Assembly (NCBI RefSeq): GCF_032922745.1
Contig: NZ_CP136693.1
Coordinates: 2,356,001-2,420,000 of the forward strand
DNA length: 64,000 nt
Direction: 5' to 3'
Source of the DNA: Marinobacter salarius
Lineage (GTDB): Bacteria > Pseudomonadota > Gammaproteobacteria > Pseudomonadales > Oleiphilaceae
How positions within the stretch are numbered: position 1 is the first letter of the stretch; each line of letters opens with the position of its first letter. Shown here one piece after another: positions 1 to 8,728 of this stretch. A program made the translations under genes and the position numbers. The notes under the pieces are model-generated. The model made no database searches and was not told where the DNA came from. It saw only the letters and a program-made list of their open reading frames with translations.

Positions 1-302
1 ATGTAGTCTTTCAGCGCGGGTGCACCGGCGGTACAGGCCATGCCGGCAACCTCCCAGGTATCCTTCAGGGTCAGTGGCAGGCCGTGAAGTGGTCCAACGG
101 AATCGCCACGCGCCAGAGCTTCGTCAGCCTCCCTTGCTTTCCCGAGAGCGTTTGTTTCGTCCAGTGTCACAACCGCATTTATATCGCCATTACACTGTCG
201 AATCCGGTCCGCGAACGCTTGAGTGACATCAACACTGGTTAGCTTCCCGTTTTTGAGGTCGCTAACAAGTTCTGCAGCTGGTCGATAGTACATTGGGTTC
301 AT
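1..302 (-). CDS. Amidase signature family protein, N-terminal part only
   Basis: This is the first 100 codons of a gene running off the left edge. The start is the ATG at 302; a second in-frame ATG lies at 293. The visible protein has the N-terminal helix region of amidase-signature enzymes, followed by GLPLTLKD, where Lys80 fits the catalytic lysine of the Ser-cisSer-Lys triad. The two catalytic serines and the glycine-rich signature lie outside the window, so activity cannot be judged. Family members hydrolyse amide bonds in many small molecules, or form the GatA subunit of Glu-tRNA(Gln) amidotransferase. No GatC or GatB gene is adjacent in the visible DNA, so a stand-alone amidase is more likely. 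The substrate is unknown. Confidence 0.85.
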   Translation of the reverse strand, partial: MNPMYYRPAAELVSDLKNGKLTSVDVTQAFADRIRQCNGDINAVVTLDETNALGKAREADEALARGDSVGPLHGLPLTLKDTWEVAGMACTAGAPALKDY

Positions 303-332
303 GGAATCCTCGGTGTTGTTGGCTGAACAGGT

Positions 333-1340
333 TCAGGTCAGTTCGCTACGCCAGTGTTTGACCTTGACTTGGCTTTTGACCGCATCCAGTACTTCAACAA
401 TCAGGTTGATCAGGGCCTCGTTGTGTTCGCCGTTTTCGTCTTCGTTATCGGGCGATGGCAGGAATACATTCACGATGTCTTCGATGAACGCGTGATTGGA
501 CGCGGAGGCGAGGTCTTCAAGAATCTGGTGAATCACGTTGGCGACGATGTCCCCCACGGCTTCTTCCAGGGTTTCCTGGATGGTGGGCCCGACAACGGGC
601 AGGTATTTCAGCCTCGATAACTCAAGGTTCTGTTTGAGTGCGTTGTCGACGCGGGTTTCCAGGTAGCTTCGCAGGGCGCCGCGATTGGGGATGTACCCTT
701 CACGGGCTGCGTCTGCAACTCGTTGTGATACCCAGTCTGACAGCATTTCCCGCCTCGGGTAGAGGATGTCGTTCTGAATGCGCTCGAACAAGGGTGAGCC
801 CTTGCGAATCTCGTCTTGAGCACCGGTGAGCACTTTGATGACAATGCGGTCGGAGAGCTCTTCCATGAAGGCTTCGTAGTAAAAGTTGAAGAACTGGAAG
901 GCTCGGGTCTGGGTGACGTCAATCACCTTGTACTGGTGCAGTCGGTAGATGATGGAGATAACCCGCAGTATCCGCAGGAAGCGGAAGCTGCCAACGGGGA
1001 TGCAGCCGATGATGTCGTACCAGTGGATGAACGGATAGAAGTACCAGCGGTCGTAGACTTTGGCCTTGATGGCGTAGCCCCAGCGCACGACGAACTCGGT
1101 CAGGAAGATGCTGACGAAGATGAGGTCGTAGAACAGGAAGTTTTCGTGGATGGGGTGGTAGAGCTCTTTGACAAGCGGTGCGTGTTCAGCGAGCAGGTTC
1201 TGGACGCCGGTGAGGTTGTAGATGGAGTCGAAGATGATGAAGGCCAGGTTGATAATGAGCAGGCCGAGCATCAGGAAGTCTATGATGAACCAGATGAGTT
1301 GGTGGCTGGTTTTCAGGTTTTCTCGATTTATTTTCAGCAT
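333..1340 (-). CDS. Voltage-sensor-like membrane protein without a recognisable pore
   Basis: A 335-residue protein whose first 140 residues look like the S1-S4 voltage-sensing bundle of ion channels. S1 spans about 17-40. S2 spans about 67-87 and carries Glu82 and Arg86. S3 spans about 103-117 and carries Asp109. S4 spans about 118-138 with Arg120, Arg123 and Arg126 every third residue, then Arg133 and Lys138. No S5-pore-S6 segment or selectivity filter follows. The remaining 195 residues look soluble and partly helical, ending in an acidic tail. Homologues would probably be annotated as ion transporters. Whether it is a proton-conducting sensor, a regulator of its soluble tail, or something else cannot be told from sequence. 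It is transcribed in the same direction as the amidase gene, 30 bases upstream of that gene's start. Confidence 0.75.
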   Translation of the reverse strand: MLKINRENLKTSHQLIWFIIDFLMLGLLIINLAFIIFDSIYNLTGVQNLLAEHAPLVKELYHPIHENFLFYDLIFVSIFLTEFVVRWGYAIKAKVYDRWYFYPFIHWYDIIGCIPVGSFRFLRILRVISIIYRLHQYKVIDVTQTRAFQFFNFYYEAFMEELSDRIVIKVLTGAQDEIRKGSPLFERIQNDILYPRREMLSDWVSQRVADAAREGYIPNRGALRSYLETRVDNALKQNLELSRLKYLPVVGPTIQETLEEAVGDIVANVIHQILEDLASASNHAFIEDIVNVFLPSPDNEDENGEHNEALINLIVEVLDAVKSQVKVKHWRSELT

Positions 1341-1569
1341 TCAGTGATCCGGGACTACCTGATTTTTCGACGCTTTCACACAGGTTAGCTTATTTCAGCT
1401 CTGCCGGCGACGATGGAGCGAGGGCATCGGGCATCCACGCCATTGGCATAGAGCGCATTACAGGCAGGCAAGATGGTCAATTGGCATGGATTAAACGGAC
1501 CGCTACCCGGTACACTCATATACGGTTAATGCGCCTTTTCACCCACTTTCACTGAAGTAACGCTGCTTG

Positions 1570-3330
1570 ATGTGTTCCCACATTAGACTCCTGTTTCTCC
1601 GCACTGTCGGGATGGTCTGCCTGGTGATATTGGCAACGCCGGGATTGGTCTGGGCGCAACAGGTGGAGGTGAATGTGGAGGGCGACTATCCACAGCTTCA
1701 GGATAATGCGGAAGCCTTTCTGGGTGAGGTTGAGGGGCGCAGCGCTGGAAGCCTGAGGCGATACGCCAGCACCGCCGAAGCGCAAGTGGAAGAGGCACTC
1801 CGTGCGCTGGGCTACTATAGCCCGATGATTCAGTGGGAGGTGGTTGAGCAGCCCGGCGATGGCGAAACACCCGCTCGCCTGGTATTGACCGTGCAGCCCG
1901 GTGAACCCATTCGCGTTCGTTCCCGACAGGTGTCCATTGAAGGCCCAGCCAGTCGGGATCCCGATTTCGTGGGAACCCTGCCGGAAAAACCAGCAGAGGG
2001 GGATGTGCTGAACCACGGCCAGTACAGCACATTGCGCCAGACCATCCAGAACCGAGCCTCCCGACTGGGGTATTTTGATGGCGAGTTCACCACCCGCCGG
2101 CTGGAAGTCAACCCAGAACAACGCACGGCAGATATCTCCCTGGTCTTTCGCAGTGGTGTGAGGTATCGCCTTGGGGAAGTGAGTTTCAAGGAAGGGCATG
2201 GCTTCGAGGAACAGTTGCTTGAACAGTTCGTGCGCTTTGAGCCCGGTGAGATTTATCACGCCGACAAGGTGGCGAGGCTAAGCGGCGATCTCTCCAACAG
2301 CGGCTACTTTTCCGGTGTGGATATCGACGCTTCGCCTGGTAAAGCCGAGGAGGGAGTGATACCCGTATCGGTGGACCTGACCACTCGTCCTCCACGCTCG
2401 GTCGCCGCTGGTGTTGGTTTCTCCACGGATGTGGGGCCGCGTTTGAGCGGTAACTGGCGGGAGCACTGGATCAACCCCATGGGCCATCGCCGCGGCGCGC
2501 AGACAGAACTTTCGGCGCCGCGCCAAAACGTGGGCGCCTGGTACGAATTGCCCCTTGATCCTCCCATGACCGATTCCATTCGCCTTTCCGCCGGTTATCA
2601 GCGGGAGGATATTGAGGACGTGGAGTCTGAGCTGCTTACCCTTGGCCAGCAGTGGAAACACCAGCTCGATAACGGCTGGTTGCAGGTTGCCTCGATCCGC
2701 TGGGAAGGTGAGCGTTTTCGCATCGGCAACGACGACCCCGAGCAGAGCAGCCTGTTGCTGCCCGGACTGGGGTATTCGAAACTGCAGGCGGACTCCCCGT
2801 TGGATCCATCCCGGGGATATCGTATCCAGTTCGATGTGACCGGCTCCCACCGTGCTGTCATCTCCGACGTGGATATTCTCCATGCCAATGTTCTGGTAAA
2901 GGGGCTCTACACCCTGGCGGACAACCACCGCTTCCTGTCCCGGTTCCAGTTTGGTGGCGTGGCCACCAATCGCTTCTCGGATGTGCCGCCGTCATTGCGG
3001 TTCTTTGCCGGTGGCGACCAGACGGTGCGGGGGTATGGCTATGAGACGCTGTCACCCCGGAACAGCGAGGACGTGGCCATTGGTGGCCGTTACCTGATGG
3101 TAGGCAGTGTCGAGTATCAGTACGAGTTTACCGAAAACTGGCGGGTCGCGGCGTTTGTTGACGAAGGCAACGCCATGGATGACCTGTCGGACCCACTGGC
3201 GACGAGTGTCGGCCTGGGCATTCGCTGGATCAGCCCGGTCGGGCCGCTGCGCCTGGACGTCGCCAAAGGCCTGGATCCCGAGTTTGGCGGTGAATGGCGC
3301 ATTCACTTTTCCATGGGGCCGGAGTTATGA
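1570..3330 (+). CDS. tamA: TamA, outer-membrane Omp85-family barrel of the TAM complex
   Basis: TamA is the outer-membrane half of the translocation and assembly module. It works with the inner-membrane-anchored TamB to insert some beta-barrel proteins and autotransporters, and has been linked to lipid transport. The 586-residue protein begins with a signal peptide ending near GLVWAQQ. Three POTRA-like domains follow (about 35-275), then a C-terminal 16-strand-type barrel. The barrel includes the segment FFAGGDQTVRGYGYETL, the VRGY motif typical of Omp85 proteins. The last residue is Leu rather than the Phe usual at barrel C-termini. The ATG at 1570 was chosen over a TTG one codon upstream. 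Its stop overlaps the tamB start by four bases (ATGA), indicating translational coupling. Confidence 0.95.
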   Translation: MCSHIRLLFLRTVGMVCLVILATPGLVWAQQVEVNVEGDYPQLQDNAEAFLGEVEGRSAGSLRRYASTAEAQVEEALRALGYYSPMIQWEVVEQPGDGETPARLVLTVQPGEPIRVRSRQVSIEGPASRDPDFVGTLPEKPAEGDVLNHGQYSTLRQTIQNRASRLGYFDGEFTTRRLEVNPEQRTADISLVFRSGVRYRLGEVSFKEGHGFEEQLLEQFVRFEPGEIYHADKVARLSGDLSNSGYFSGVDIDASPGKAEEGVIPVSVDLTTRPPRSVAAGVGFSTDVGPRLSGNWREHWINPMGHRRGAQTELSAPRQNVGAWYELPLDPPMTDSIRLSAGYQREDIEDVESELLTLGQQWKHQLDNGWLQVASIRWEGERFRIGNDDPEQSSLLLPGLGYSKLQADSPLDPSRGYRIQFDVTGSHRAVISDVDILHANVLVKGLYTLADNHRFLSRFQFGGVATNRFSDVPPSLRFFAGGDQTVRGYGYETLSPRNSEDVAIGGRYLMVGSVEYQYEFTENWRVAAFVDEGNAMDDLSDPLATSVGLGIRWISPVGPLRLDVAKGLDPEFGGEWRIHFSMGPEL

Positions 3331-6300
3331 GCGACGAAGCGAAAACTCCAACACCAAAACGGTCAAAACGCCTGAGAAACGGGTTGTTGGTGGCGCTGGC
3401 CGTTATTGTCCTGCTACCGCTGTTATTGATTGGGTTGTTGGTGCTGGCGCTGCGCTCGGAAACCGGCACCGCCTGGGTGATTGATCAGGTTCCCGGCCTC
3501 GAGGTTGAGCAGGGGCAGGGTTCGTTGCTGGGGCAGTGGCAGGCAGCCTCCCTGACATGGCAGGGCTACGGTGTTGGGCTACAGGTAGAGTCGCCGGTCG
3601 TTGACTGGTCGCCCACCTGCCTGTTCAACAAACAGCTCTGTCTGGAGCGGCTTCTGGCAGACAGCATTGATCTGACTCTGCAGCCATCGGGCGAGCCCAA
3701 AGAAGACAGCGGTGATATTAGTCTACCCAGCGTCGACCTTCCGTTGGGGCTGGTGGTCCGGGACGTGAACCTTGGCCCCTTGATGCTCAACGATGCCAAG
3801 GTCTGGGACCGGCTCCAGCTCAAAGCTCAGGGTTCCGGTTCGGACTGGCATCTGCAGAACCTGGCCTTTGTTCGGGATGATATCAGCATTGATGCCTCCG
3901 GCAGGCTCCAGACCCGGGGCGACTGGCCGCTGGATCTGGAGGTTGGCCTGATGCTGCCGCCCCCGTATGGCGCTGATTGGCAATTGGCACTCAATCTGAC
4001 CGGGAGCGCAGCAGACCTTAGAATAAAGGGCCAGAGCAGCGGTTATCTTGCTGCCACGCTGGCTGGTCGGGTGGCGCCGCTGGACAGCTCCCTGCCGGCG
4101 GAACTGACTGTCCGTTCCAGCCGGTTCGTCCCGGCGGAGGGGTTACCGAAAACCCTGGTGCTGACAGACACCGTGGTTGCCTTGAAAGGCAGCCTTGAGA
4201 ACGGTTTCCGCTCGGACTCCCGCACCGTGCTGCCCGGATCCACAGGCGATATACCCGTGTCATTGAAGGGGTTGGTGACTACAGAGGGCCTCGAAGGGTT
4301 GGAGCTCGCGCTGACCGGTCCCGGCACCACGGAGGTCGAGACAGGCCGCCTCCTGGTCACCGGTAACGTAAGCTGGGAGCAAGCGCTTCAGGCAGATGCC
4401 AAGGTAAGTCTCAACGCGTTTCCCTGGTACAGCCTGATTCCGGATTTTGAACAGCCGCCGGTCACTTTGCGCCAATTCAATGGCGATGTTCAGTACCAGG
4501 GGGGAGCCTATAAGGCGAGCATTGACGCCAGTGTCAGCGGCCCCATGGGCGACGCCGATATGGCGGGGGATCTTGAGGGTGACCTGGAGTCCGTTGCGTT
4601 GACGAACCTGCGCGTCAATACTGGCGCGGGTTTCCTCGGCGGCCGTGCGGACGTGGCGTTTGCTGATCAATTGTCCTGGGACGCAAGCCTGACGCTGGAC
4701 AGCTTTAACCCTGGTTTCTGGCTCCCCGCCTTGGAAGCGAGCCTAAGCGGCGACGTGGATACCAGCGGACGTCTGCAGGAGGAAGGGACGCCTACGCTGC
4801 AGGCTCAATGGGACGTTTCCGGAAGTTGGCAGGCCAATGAGGCGCTGATACGGGGCGCGCTGAAAAGTGATGCCGGCAACTGGACATTGTCGGACCTGGA
4901 GCTTGAGGTCGGGGACAACCGAGTGACAGGCCAGGGCCGCTGGGGGCAACAGATCGACGGCAACCTGGAGTTGAACCTGCCGGCGCCGGAAACCTTCCTG
5001 CCGGGGCTGGCGGGTTCGGTCAATGGTACTGCATCGGTTTCTGGCACCGTGGACCAACCCCAGGGCAAGGTAGCACTAACCGGCACCGACCTGGCATGGC
5101 AGGACCAGTTGAGCCTTGCCAGCCTGGACCTGACGGCCTCGCTACGCGAAGGATTCAACATCCAGGCGGATCTTCGGGGAACGGAAGCGCGTTATGGCGA
5201 ACAGCTATTGGAAGATTTGTCGCTGGCGCTGACGGGAACTCGGGATGATCACCGACTCAGGCTCAATGCCCGCCACAAAGAGGCGGAATTGTCGCTGTTG
5301 CTGGCCGGGGATGCCTCGGAAAGCTGGAACGCCTGGGCAGGTGCGCTTGAACAGGGGCAGATAAGTGTGCCCGCCCATAGTCAGCAGTGGACGCTGTCAG
5401 AGCCCGCGGCCCTTGAGTATACCGAAGCCGGTAGGCTCACACTGGGGCAGCACTGCTGGCAATGGCAGCAGGCCTCTGTCTGTGCCGAGAACCAGACTCT
5501 GCTACCGACTCAAGACATCGCCTACCGCATTGAAAACTTCCCGACCACGGCGTTAGCCCCCCTGTTGCCGGCATCCCTGCGTTGGGACGCAACATTGAAC
5601 GCTGACCTGCAAATGGTCATGACGGAAGACGGACCAGACGGCCAAGTATCCATCGACGCCGGTTCCGGCGAGTTTGAGGTGCAGGTGAGGGACGAATGGG
5701 AGAGTCTGAGCTACAACACCTTCACCACCCGCCTGAGCTTGAAGCCGAACGTCGCGGAGTTGGACCTGCAGTTAGAGGGGCCCGATATTGGTAATCTCTC
5801 TGTCGGCATGTCGGTTGACCCGAATAGCGATGCCCGTGATGTCGATGGGCAATTCAGCATCGAAGGCCTGGATATTGCCATGGCCGGTATATTTGCCGGG
5901 TTGGAAGTTGTTGAAGGGGAGCTTAACGGCGATGGGACGCTGTCTGGGCCGCTAATGAAGCCGGCGGTGAATGGCGAGCTTGCACTCTCAGGAGGCCACA
6001 TTGCCGACCCACGATTACCGATTCCACTTGAGGATCTGGTCATTAGCCTTGAACTGAAGGGTTATAGTGCGGATTTGTCCGGGCGCTGGCGCAGTAACGA
6101 ACGTGGAAGCGGCAATATAGAAGGGGTGTTGGCCTGGGAGGCGGAACCCTCGGTGGAGGTTCGGCTGACCGGTGACCGGTTGCCCTTTAGCTATGAACCG
6201 TACGCCCAAGTAGAGCTGGTGCCGGATATCACTATCGCCTACGAAGGTGGCAACCTGTCGGTTTCCGGTAACCTGAACGTACCCCGGGGCACGATCGAAA

Positions 6301-7070
6301 TCCGCGAGCTGCCCGCCCAGGCGGTTTCCGTATCCGAGGATGAGGTCGTCGTCGGCGCCGAAGAAAAGGAAGGTGGCCTACGCGCCCTGAATATGGACGT
6401 CACCGTGGTAGTGGGTGAAGATGAAGTGAGTTTCAGTGGCTTTGGTCTGACAGGCAACCTTGAGGGTACGCTGCGTATCGGCAACAACCTGGATACCAGA
6501 GGCGCCCTGCAACTGGTTGAAGGGCGCTACGAAGCCTATGGGCAGGAACTTGATCTGCGTCGCGCGAGGCTGGTGTTTGTGGGCCCCCTGTCAGAACCGT
6601 ATCTGGACATTGAGGCGGTGCGGACCGTGGATAACGTAGTGGCCGGCATCCGGCTCAGTGGCCCGGTCAGTGCGCCTCAGACTGAAGTCTTCTCCGAACC
6701 CGAGATGCCCCAGACCGATGCACTTTCTTATGTGATTCTGGGCCGTGCCCCCCAAAGTCGGGGTGACGAGGGCCAGATGAGTCGGGCGGCCATCTCCCTG
6801 GGGCTAACCCAGGCCAATAAGGTAACCCAGGGCATTGGCGAGGAATTCGGGATTCGTAACCTGACGCTTGAAGCGGAGGGTTCCGGCGATGAATCGGCTG
6901 TGGTGGCAAGCGGCTATCTGACGGACGAGCTGAGCATTCGCTATGGGGTCGGGATCTTCCAGCCGATTACCACCGTAGCGTTGCGCTACGACATCGGTCG
7001 GTATTTCTATCTTGAGGCTGCCAGTGGCCTGGCAGCCTCCCTGGATATTTTCTACACCCGAGATTTTTAA
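3327..7070 (+). CDS. tamB: TamB, AsmA-like inner-membrane-anchored TAM component
   Basis: A 1247-residue partner of TamA. After a basic N-terminus (KRSKRLRNG) there is a single signal-anchor helix (about residues 20-43). A long beta-rich repeat region follows, the type known to form a hydrophobic-groove taco spanning the periplasm. The C-terminal 350 residues carry the DUF490/TamB domain with the typical segments MPQTDALSYVILG and LSIRYGVGIFQP, ending in YTRDF. That domain contacts TamA. Family proteins help assemble outer-membrane proteins and are implicated in phospholipid transport. The start at 3327 overlaps the tamA stop; an upstream in-frame start at 3294 would run well into tamA and is less likely. 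Its stop lies ten bases from the convergent SIMPL gene, with no terminator visible. Confidence 0.94.
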   Translation: MSDEAKTPTPKRSKRLRNGLLVALAVIVLLPLLLIGLLVLALRSETGTAWVIDQVPGLEVEQGQGSLLGQWQAASLTWQGYGVGLQVESPVVDWSPTCLFNKQLCLERLLADSIDLTLQPSGEPKEDSGDISLPSVDLPLGLVVRDVNLGPLMLNDAKVWDRLQLKAQGSGSDWHLQNLAFVRDDISIDASGRLQTRGDWPLDLEVGLMLPPPYGADWQLALNLTGSAADLRIKGQSSGYLAATLAGRVAPLDSSLPAELTVRSSRFVPAEGLPKTLVLTDTVVALKGSLENGFRSDSRTVLPGSTGDIPVSLKGLVTTEGLEGLELALTGPGTTEVETGRLLVTGNVSWEQALQADAKVSLNAFPWYSLIPDFEQPPVTLRQFNGDVQYQGGAYKASIDASVSGPMGDADMAGDLEGDLESVALTNLRVNTGAGFLGGRADVAFADQLSWDASLTLDSFNPGFWLPALEASLSGDVDTSGRLQEEGTPTLQAQWDVSGSWQANEALIRGALKSDAGNWTLSDLELEVGDNRVTGQGRWGQQIDGNLELNLPAPETFLPGLAGSVNGTASVSGTVDQPQGKVALTGTDLAWQDQLSLASLDLTASLREGFNIQADLRGTEARYGEQLLEDLSLALTGTRDDHRLRLNARHKEAELSLLLAGDASESWNAWAGALEQGQISVPAHSQQWTLSEPAALEYTEAGRLTLGQHCWQWQQASVCAENQTLLPTQDIAYRIENFPTTALAPLLPASLRWDATLNADLQMVMTEDGPDGQVSIDAGSGEFEVQVRDEWESLSYNTFTTRLSLKPNVAELDLQLEGPDIGNLSVGMSVDPNSDARDVDGQFSIEGLDIAMAGIFAGLEVVEGELNGDGTLSGPLMKPAVNGELALSGGHIADPRLPIPLEDLVISLELKGYSADLSGRWRSNERGSGNIEGVLAWEAEPSVEVRLTGDRLPFSYEPYAQVELVPDITIAYEGGNLSVSGNLNVPRGTIEIRELPAQAVSVSEDEVVVGAEEKEGGLRALNMDVTVVVGEDEVSFSGFGLTGNLEGTLRIGNNLDTRGALQLVEGRYEAYGQELDLRRARLVFVGPLSEPYLDIEAVRTVDNVVAGIRLSGPVSAPQTEVFSEPEMPQTDALSYVILGRAPQSRGDEGQMSRAAISLGLTQANKVTQGIGEEFGIRNLTLEAEGSGDESAVVASGYLTDELSIRYGVGIFQPITTVALRYDIGRYFYLEAASGLAASLDIFYTRDF

Positions 7071-7079
7071 GCGGGCGGT

Positions 7080-7766
7080 TTACTCCAGCTCAAAGGTCGC
7101 GCTTACCCGAGCCTCCAGTTCGCGGGAACCGACCTCGGAGACAGCGTCCGAGGTGCCTCGCATTTCCGCCATCATTGGCATCGGGGGTTGGTGGCGGCCA
7201 TCGACGTTAATGGTCATCACCTCGCCGCACTGTTTGTCCAATTCTCTGGCAACAAAATCGCAGCGTGATTTCGCATCGGCAATGGCGTCCGCCAGGGCCT
7301 GTTTACGTAAACCGACTTCATCAGAATGGAAAAACTGATGGGGGCCGACGTTGTAGTCCATACCCAGCGATTGCGCCTGCGCAAGAATCGGGTTGAGCAG
7401 CGAGAGGTCGTCGATGGTGAAGCTGACTGTTTGCGAGGCAACGGCCACTCGCCGGGGTTCTTCGTGACGCTCTGGCGATGGAATCGAACGGCTGTAAAGG
7501 TTCAATGAGGCGTCGCTGTAGGATTTGAGCTGGCCGCGGAAGTCCTCGATGCTCTCCCGCCACTTCTCCATCTGCTCGTTGACTTCCTCAGTGGCCGTCT
7601 CGGGAAGCTTGTGCTCGGCGCGGGCGGTAAACTGCAGCCGTGCGCTGTCTGGCGTATACTTGACTGAGGCCTGACCGCTCAGGCTGACTTCTGCTGCTGA
7701 TGCGCCCAGGGGAAACACGATCAGGGCCGTGGAGGCCAGCAGGTATCGATGGATGCTGTGGAACAT
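7080..7766 (-). CDS. SIMPL-domain (DUF541) periplasmic protein
   Basis: A 228-residue secreted protein with a clear signal peptide (cleavage likely after GASA). It is followed by the SIMPL/DUF541 fold: VSLSGQASVKYTPDSA at the start, a central ISFT-like strand (VSFTIDDLS) and the conserved block LRKQALADAIADAKSRC. In E. coli the relative YggE is associated with resistance to oxidative stress, but the biochemical role of the family is unknown. A good ribosome-binding site (GGAGAT) precedes the ATG at 7766. The start lies only 12 bases from that of an oppositely oriented small ORF. The gene is convergent with tamB. Family assignment is firm; function is not. Confidence 0.85.
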   Translation of the reverse strand: MFHSIHRYLLASTALIVFPLGASAAEVSLSGQASVKYTPDSARLQFTARAEHKLPETATEEVNEQMEKWRESIEDFRGQLKSYSDASLNLYSRSIPSPERHEEPRRVAVASQTVSFTIDDLSLLNPILAQAQSLGMDYNVGPHQFFHSDEVGLRKQALADAIADAKSRCDFVARELDKQCGEVMTINVDGRHQPPMPMMAEMRGTSDAVSEVGSRELEARVSATFELE

Positions 7767-7778
7767 AGTTGGATCTCC

Positions 7779-7979
7779 ATGTTATTGCACGAGAATCAGG
7801 TCAGGTTGACGCCCCGGGAGCGCGATATCCTGTTCAGGCTGACCGGGAGCGACCCCCATTATGTGACCACCCGCGCGCAACTGAAAGAGTGGGCAGCCCG
7901 TTATTTAACGGCTCTGCCCGACGACGCCCGGGAAATTCGTGAAATCAAGGCTGTGTTACAGCGTTACCTGCCGTTTTGA
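7779..7979 (+). CDS. Small hypothetical protein, 66 residues
   Basis: An ORF of 66 codons from the ATG at 7779. The protein is charged and probably helical (TPRERDILFRL, then REIREIKAVLQRYLPF). There is no signal peptide, membrane segment or known motif. An in-frame start at 7749 would overlap the SIMPL gene, so 7779 is preferred, although the upstream ribosome-binding site (GGAT) is weak. The 3' end overlaps the convergent amidotransferase-like gene by 16 bases. No other gene explains this stretch, and the amino-acid composition looks like a real protein. I do not recognise the family; it could still be a chance ORF. Confidence 0.5.
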   Translation: MLLHENQVRLTPRERDILFRLTGSDPHYVTTRAQLKEWAARYLTALPDDAREIREIKAVLQRYLPF

Positions 7980-8728
7980 GCCACATACCCATCGTCTTCC
8001 CCGGCTTCGACAGGTTCATCCAGCCGAACCAGTTTCCTGTCCTCCGCAGCCTGTACGAAATGGCTGAAAATCTGCCGGTGGCCGCCGTGATAAAGCAGGT
8101 ATTCCGGGTGCCATTGGATGCCCATCAACCATTGCCCACGTGTATTCTCGATCGCTTGCACAAACGAGTCGTTGTCCACGGCGACAACGCGTAGATCCGT
8201 GCCCAGTTTTTTGATGCTCTGGCTGTGGATGCGGTTCGCGCCAATGACCGGGCTGCGCATCACCTGTCCCAGGCGGCTGTCACTGACGACCCGCACAGTC
8301 TGTAGCGGTAACAGTAACGGGCGATGGCGGGTGTTTACACGCAGGGGCGTCACGTTCTGGCATAGCGACCCGCCGCGGAAAATATTGATGAACTGTGCAC
8401 CACGGCAGATACCCAGTACCGGGATGTTCAGTTCTTCAGCACGGGACAGCAGGCGGACATCGGTTTCGTCACGGCGGAGGTCATAACGAGCGGTCACCTG
8501 GGGCGTCTGTCCGTACCGTGAAGGATGCACGTGGGTGCCACCGGAGAGCACAAGGCCGTCGAGCAGCGAGACGTCGACCTTTGACCCCGGGCGAATAAAA
8601 TGGGTACGCGCGCCATGGAGGCGCAGTGCAAAGGTGATCAGCCGGTGGGCGAGACTGCGACGTGCCGGGCCGCTGATACCAATCGTAAGGCCCGGATGTT
8701 CAGGCTTATCTACCGGGCTTTCAGACAT
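7964..8728 (-). CDS. Class I glutamine-amidotransferase-like hydrolase (peptidase C26 family)
   Basis: A 254-residue cytoplasmic enzyme of the gamma-glutamyl hydrolase / PuuD type. The nucleophile elbow is GICRGAQ with Cys108, and the catalytic His207 and Glu209 are in QWHPEY. The segment GLVLSGGTHVHPSRY matches the oxyanion and substrate region of the family. Relatives cleave gamma-glutamyl bonds, for example gamma-Glu-GABA in putrescine breakdown, but no other puu gene is visible here. Its start overlaps the end of the upstream amidoligase gene by 8 bases, so the two are translated together. The likely substrate is therefore an amide or gamma-glutamyl product made by that ligase. The substrate itself is unknown. 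Confidence 0.85.
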   Translation of the reverse strand: MSESPVDKPEHPGLTIGISGPARRSLAHRLITFALRLHGARTHFIRPGSKVDVSLLDGLVLSGGTHVHPSRYGQTPQVTARYDLRRDETDVRLLSRAEELNIPVLGICRGAQFINIFRGGSLCQNVTPLRVNTRHRPLLLPLQTVRVVSDSRLGQVMRSPVIGANRIHSQSIKKLGTDLRVVAVDNDSFVQAIENTRGQWLMGIQWHPEYLLYHGGHRQIFSHFVQAAEDRKLVRLDEPVEAGEDDGYVAQNGR

